A DNA stretch of 7,312 nucleotides from positions 1 through 7,312 of the forward strand of contig JALSPH010000245.1 of NCBI GenBank assembly GCA_026986055.1. The letters run 5' to 3'. Both the position numbers and the translations under genes were made by a program. Shown piece by piece: positions 5,463 through 7,312 of this stretch. How positions within the stretch are numbered: the first letter of the stretch is position 1; each line of letters begins with the position of its first letter. The stretch comes from Campylobacterales bacterium (GTDB lineage Bacteria > Campylobacterota > Campylobacteria > Campylobacterales > Hydrogenimonadaceae). The notes under the pieces are model-generated. The model was not told where the DNA came from, made no database searches, and saw only the letters and a list, made by a program, of their open reading frames with translations.

Positions 5463-5758
5463 TGCTTCTCCTTCGTTGGGTTGAATTTTCCTACTGCGCA
5501 AGAGACGAAACTTTTACCCTTCATCACCACGCCTTCGATGCTTGAAACTTCATCATCGTATAGAGGATAGCCCAGCTTTCTTAATGTCGAAATAAAAAGC
5601 TCTTCATCGCCATCCTCCTTTATCTCCACTGTTACCTTTCGTGGCACTACAGTCAAATCTACTTCGACACTGTTACCAAAATGCTCAGAGAGCTCCTTTT
5701 TAATAGTGTTGGCACACCCTTCGCACCTTATGTTGGCAACTTCATATGTCTTGACCAT
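5459..5758 (-). CDS. Small heavy-metal-associated (HMA) domain protein, CopZ-like, with C-terminal extension
   Basis: The protein has 99 residues and no signal peptide. Residues 1-65 fit a ferredoxin-like HMA fold (beta-alpha-beta-beta-alpha-beta). [10 protein letters not shown] (10-19) holds the CxxC metal site (Cys12, Cys15) of Cu(I)/heavy-metal chaperones, and LGYPL (62-66) matches the conserved Gly-Tyr loop near the C-terminus of such domains. The usual Met before CxxC (GMxCxxC) is replaced (NIRC). About 30 extra residues follow, including a third cysteine (Cys87, in SFVSCAVG) that classical 68-residue CopZ proteins lack. It starts 5 nt after sucD with only a weak purine-rich ribosome site, and its stop overlaps oorD. 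No copper ATPase or regulator is nearby. A role in metal handling or Fe-S/enzyme support for the Oor complex is possible but is inference only. Confidence 0.85.
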   Translation of the reverse strand: MVKTYEVANIRCEGCANTIKKELSEHFGNSVEVDLTVVPRKVTVEIKEDGDEELFISTLRKLGYPLYDDEVSSIEGVVMKGKSFVSCAVGKFNPTKEKQ

Positions 5759-5763
5759 TTTCT

Positions 5764-6636
5764 CTATCTACCCATCACTTCTTTAACTGCTTTTCCAATG
5801 TCTGCAGGAGATACGACAACCTTCACACCTGCTGCTTCCAAAGCTGCCATCTTTTCGGCTGCCGTTCCGCTTCCGCCCGATATGATAGCACCGGCATGGC
5901 CCATTCTCTTACCTTTCGGAGCAGTTTGGCCTGCGATGAACGCTACAACCGGCTTTGTTATATGATCTTTTATGAACTCGGCAGCCTGAATCTCCAGATC
6001 TCCTCCGATTTCGCCTATCATGACGATAGCTTCAGTCTCCGGATCCGCTTCGAACATCGGAAGAAGCTGCTTGTAACTAAGTCCGATAATCGGGTCACCG
6101 CCGATTCCTACCGCCGTGGTTATGCCAAGCCCCTCTTTTACCACCTGGTTTGAAGCTTCATAAGTCAGAGTTCCCGATTTGGAGATAAGACCTACGGGAC
6201 CTTTTTTGAAAATGAAGCCCGGCATAATCCCTATTTTACACTCTTCAGCAGTGATGATTCCCGGACAGTTCGGCCCTATAGTGTTCATACCCTTTTTTGT
6301 AGCGTATGCTTTTGCGTACATCATATCTTTGACGGGTGCACCTTCCGTGATTATCACGGCAAGCTTTATTCCAGCATCTGCAGCCTCCATGACCGCATCC
6401 GAAACGAAAGCCGGCGGAACGAATATCATCGAAACGGTCGCTCCCGTAGTCTCAACCGCCTCTTTTACCGTATTGAAAACAGGCTGTCCCAAATGCTCCT
6501 GTCCCCCTTTGCCTGGAGTCACTCCTCCGACTATTTTGGTTCCGTACTCGATGCATTGAGATGCATGGAAAGTTCCCTCTTTGCCGGTGAATCCCTGGAC
6601 GATCACCTTAGTATCTTTGTTTACAAGTATGCTCAT
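5764..6636 (-). CDS. sucD: Succinyl-CoA synthetase (ADP-forming), alpha subunit
   Basis: This is the alpha subunit of succinate-CoA ligase (EC 6.2.1.5), which interconverts succinate + CoA + ATP and succinyl-CoA + ADP + Pi in the cytoplasm. The 290 residues have the CoA-binding Rossmann domain with [10 protein letters not shown] (15-24), GGVTPGKGG (37-45) and the IGPNCPGI stretch (120-127). The ligase domain follows, with KRMGHAGAI (243-251). His247 corresponds to the phosphohistidine (His246) of the E. coli enzyme, and Glu209 (in GEIGG) to a conserved active-site Glu. Length is normal. AAGGAG, 8 nt before the ATG, overlaps the sucC stop codon; the gap to sucC is 12 nt. Adjacent to oorDABC, it makes or uses the succinyl-CoA handled by that enzyme. 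Confidence 0.97.
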   Translation of the reverse strand: MSILVNKDTKVIVQGFTGKEGTFHASQCIEYGTKIVGGVTPGKGGQEHLGQPVFNTVKEAVETTGATVSMIFVPPAFVSDAVMEAADAGIKLAVIITEGAPVKDMMYAKAYATKKGMNTIGPNCPGIITAEECKIGIMPGFIFKKGPVGLISKSGTLTYEASNQVVKEGLGITTAVGIGGDPIIGLSYKQLLPMFEADPETEAIVMIGEIGGDLEIQAAEFIKDHITKPVVAFIAGQTAPKGKRMGHAGAIISGGSGTAAEKMAALEAAGVKVVVSPADIGKAVKEVMGR

Positions 6637-6648
6637 CTCTACAACTCC

Positions 6649-7312
6649 TTACTTCGCAGCTTCTACCGCTTTTTTAGCACCGTCTGCCAGATCTTCTGCC
6701 GCTATGATATTCTTTATGCCGGCACTATTCAATATCTCGGCCGCCTCTTTTGCATTCGTACCGTCAAGCCTTACTATGACAGGTACATTTACGTCAGTTA
6801 TTTTGGTAGCTTCCAAAATTCCGTTTGCCACACGGTCACACCGAACGATACCGCCGAATATATTTACGAATATCGCTTTAACGTTTGGATCTTTCAAAAT
6901 TATTTCGAAGCCCTTGGCAACGGTCTCCGGGTTAGCCCCGCCACCCACGTCGAGGAAGTTCGCAGGCTCGCCCCCTTCATGCTTGATAATATCCATCGTA
7001 GCCATTGCAAGCCCTGCACCGTTAACCATACACCCTACGTTTCCATCAAGTTTGATGTAGCTTAGACCATGCTCTTTTGCCTCTATCTCCGTAGGCTCCT
7101 CTTCGTTAAGGTCTCTCATCTCAAGAATATCGGGATGTCTTCCAAGAGCGTTGTCGTCAAAGCCCATTTTTGCATCGAGTGCCAGGAATTTTCCGTCACC
7201 TGTCTTGATGAGCGGGTTGATTTCGATCATCTCCGCATCTTTATCCATATATACTTCATAAAGAGCTTTGGCAAACTTGATGAAAGGGCCTATCTCCTCT
7301 TTTGCAAGACCG
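6649..7312 (-). CDS. sucC: Succinyl-CoA synthetase (ADP-forming), beta subunit, 3' part (5' end outside window)
   Basis: The C-terminal 220 or so residues are present. The frame stays open to the window edge ([20 protein letters not shown] precedes the first internal Met at 7248), so the gene is cut by the edge rather than starting there. Full-length SucC is about 390 residues, so slightly over half is seen. Visible parts are the end of the ATP-grasp domain with EINPL (a Mg-nucleotide site) and [13 protein letters not shown]. The CoA-ligase domain follows with [33 protein letters not shown] and [16 protein letters not shown], the region that contacts the alpha subunit's phosphohistidine. The stop is TAA, 12 nt before sucD. 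It is the first operon gene visible; the promoter lies beyond the window. Confidence 0.96.
   Translation of the reverse strand, partial: GLAKEEIGPFIKFAKALYEVYMDKDAEMIEINPLIKTGDGKFLALDAKMGFDDNALGRHPDILEMRDLNEEEPTEIEAKEHGLSYIKLDGNVGCMVNGAGLAMATMDIIKHEGGEPANFLDVGGGANPETVAKGFEIILKDPNVKAIFVNIFGGIVRCDRVANGILEATKITDVNVPVIVRLDGTNAKEAAEILNSAGIKNIIAAEDLADGAKKAVEAAK

Noticed and set aside
5463..5501. 13-residue N-terminal extension of OorD
   Set aside because: It lies inside the HMA gene. The good AAGGAG site directs initiation at 5462, and the shorter form fits the family length.
6493..7065. Plus-strand open frames across sucC/sucD (also 6581-7060)
   Set aside because: They are shadows of the strongly conserved sucC and sucD frames; the translations show no family motifs.

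Overview
The window looks like chromosomal DNA of a Campylobacterota (epsilonproteobacterial) organism, probably a chemolithoautotroph of the Sulfurovum / Sulfurimonas / Hydrogenimonas kind. The main support is the gene order sucC-sucD-oorD-oorA-oorB-oorC, which is also the order in Campylobacter jejuni. A secreted alpha-carbonic anhydrase lies nearby. Base composition is moderate and housekeeping-like. The genus is an inference and cannot be fixed from the sequence alone. Every gene I can support is on the minus strand, so transcription runs from high to low coordinates.

Right part (7312 to about 2520): a tightly packed operon. It starts with the 3' part of sucC (cut by the window edge) and sucD, the two subunits of succinyl-CoA synthetase. 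A small heavy-metal-associated (HMA) domain protein follows. Then come oorD (2x[4Fe-4S] ferredoxin), oorA, oorB and oorC, the four subunits of 2-oxoglutarate:acceptor (ferredoxin) oxidoreductase. Gaps are 1 to 12 nt, or a 4-nt overlap, and a GC-rich hairpin with a UUCG loop closes the unit. Together these enzymes interconvert succinate, succinyl-CoA and 2-oxoglutarate. In an autotroph they would run reductively, as the CO2-fixing part of the reductive TCA cycle. The metal-binding gene between sucD and oorD is the odd element.

Middle (about 2460 to 1117): the RNase P RNA gene rnpB, with a good extended -10 promoter and an enlarged P12 arm. It is followed by a signal-peptide-bearing alpha-carbonic anhydrase with all catalytic residues, its own leader and a 3' hairpin. 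The enzyme would supply or equilibrate CO2/bicarbonate in the periplasm.

Left part (about 1116 to 1): roughly 265 bp without a recognisable gene, then a predicted periplasmic HlyD/membrane-fusion-like protein with a long coiled coil. Its stop codon shares one base with the start of a molybdopterin oxidoreductase, of which only the first 18 codons are inside the window. This pairing of an envelope adaptor with an apparently signal-less molybdoenzyme is the least explained arrangement here. No mobile elements, CRISPR arrays or tRNAs were seen.
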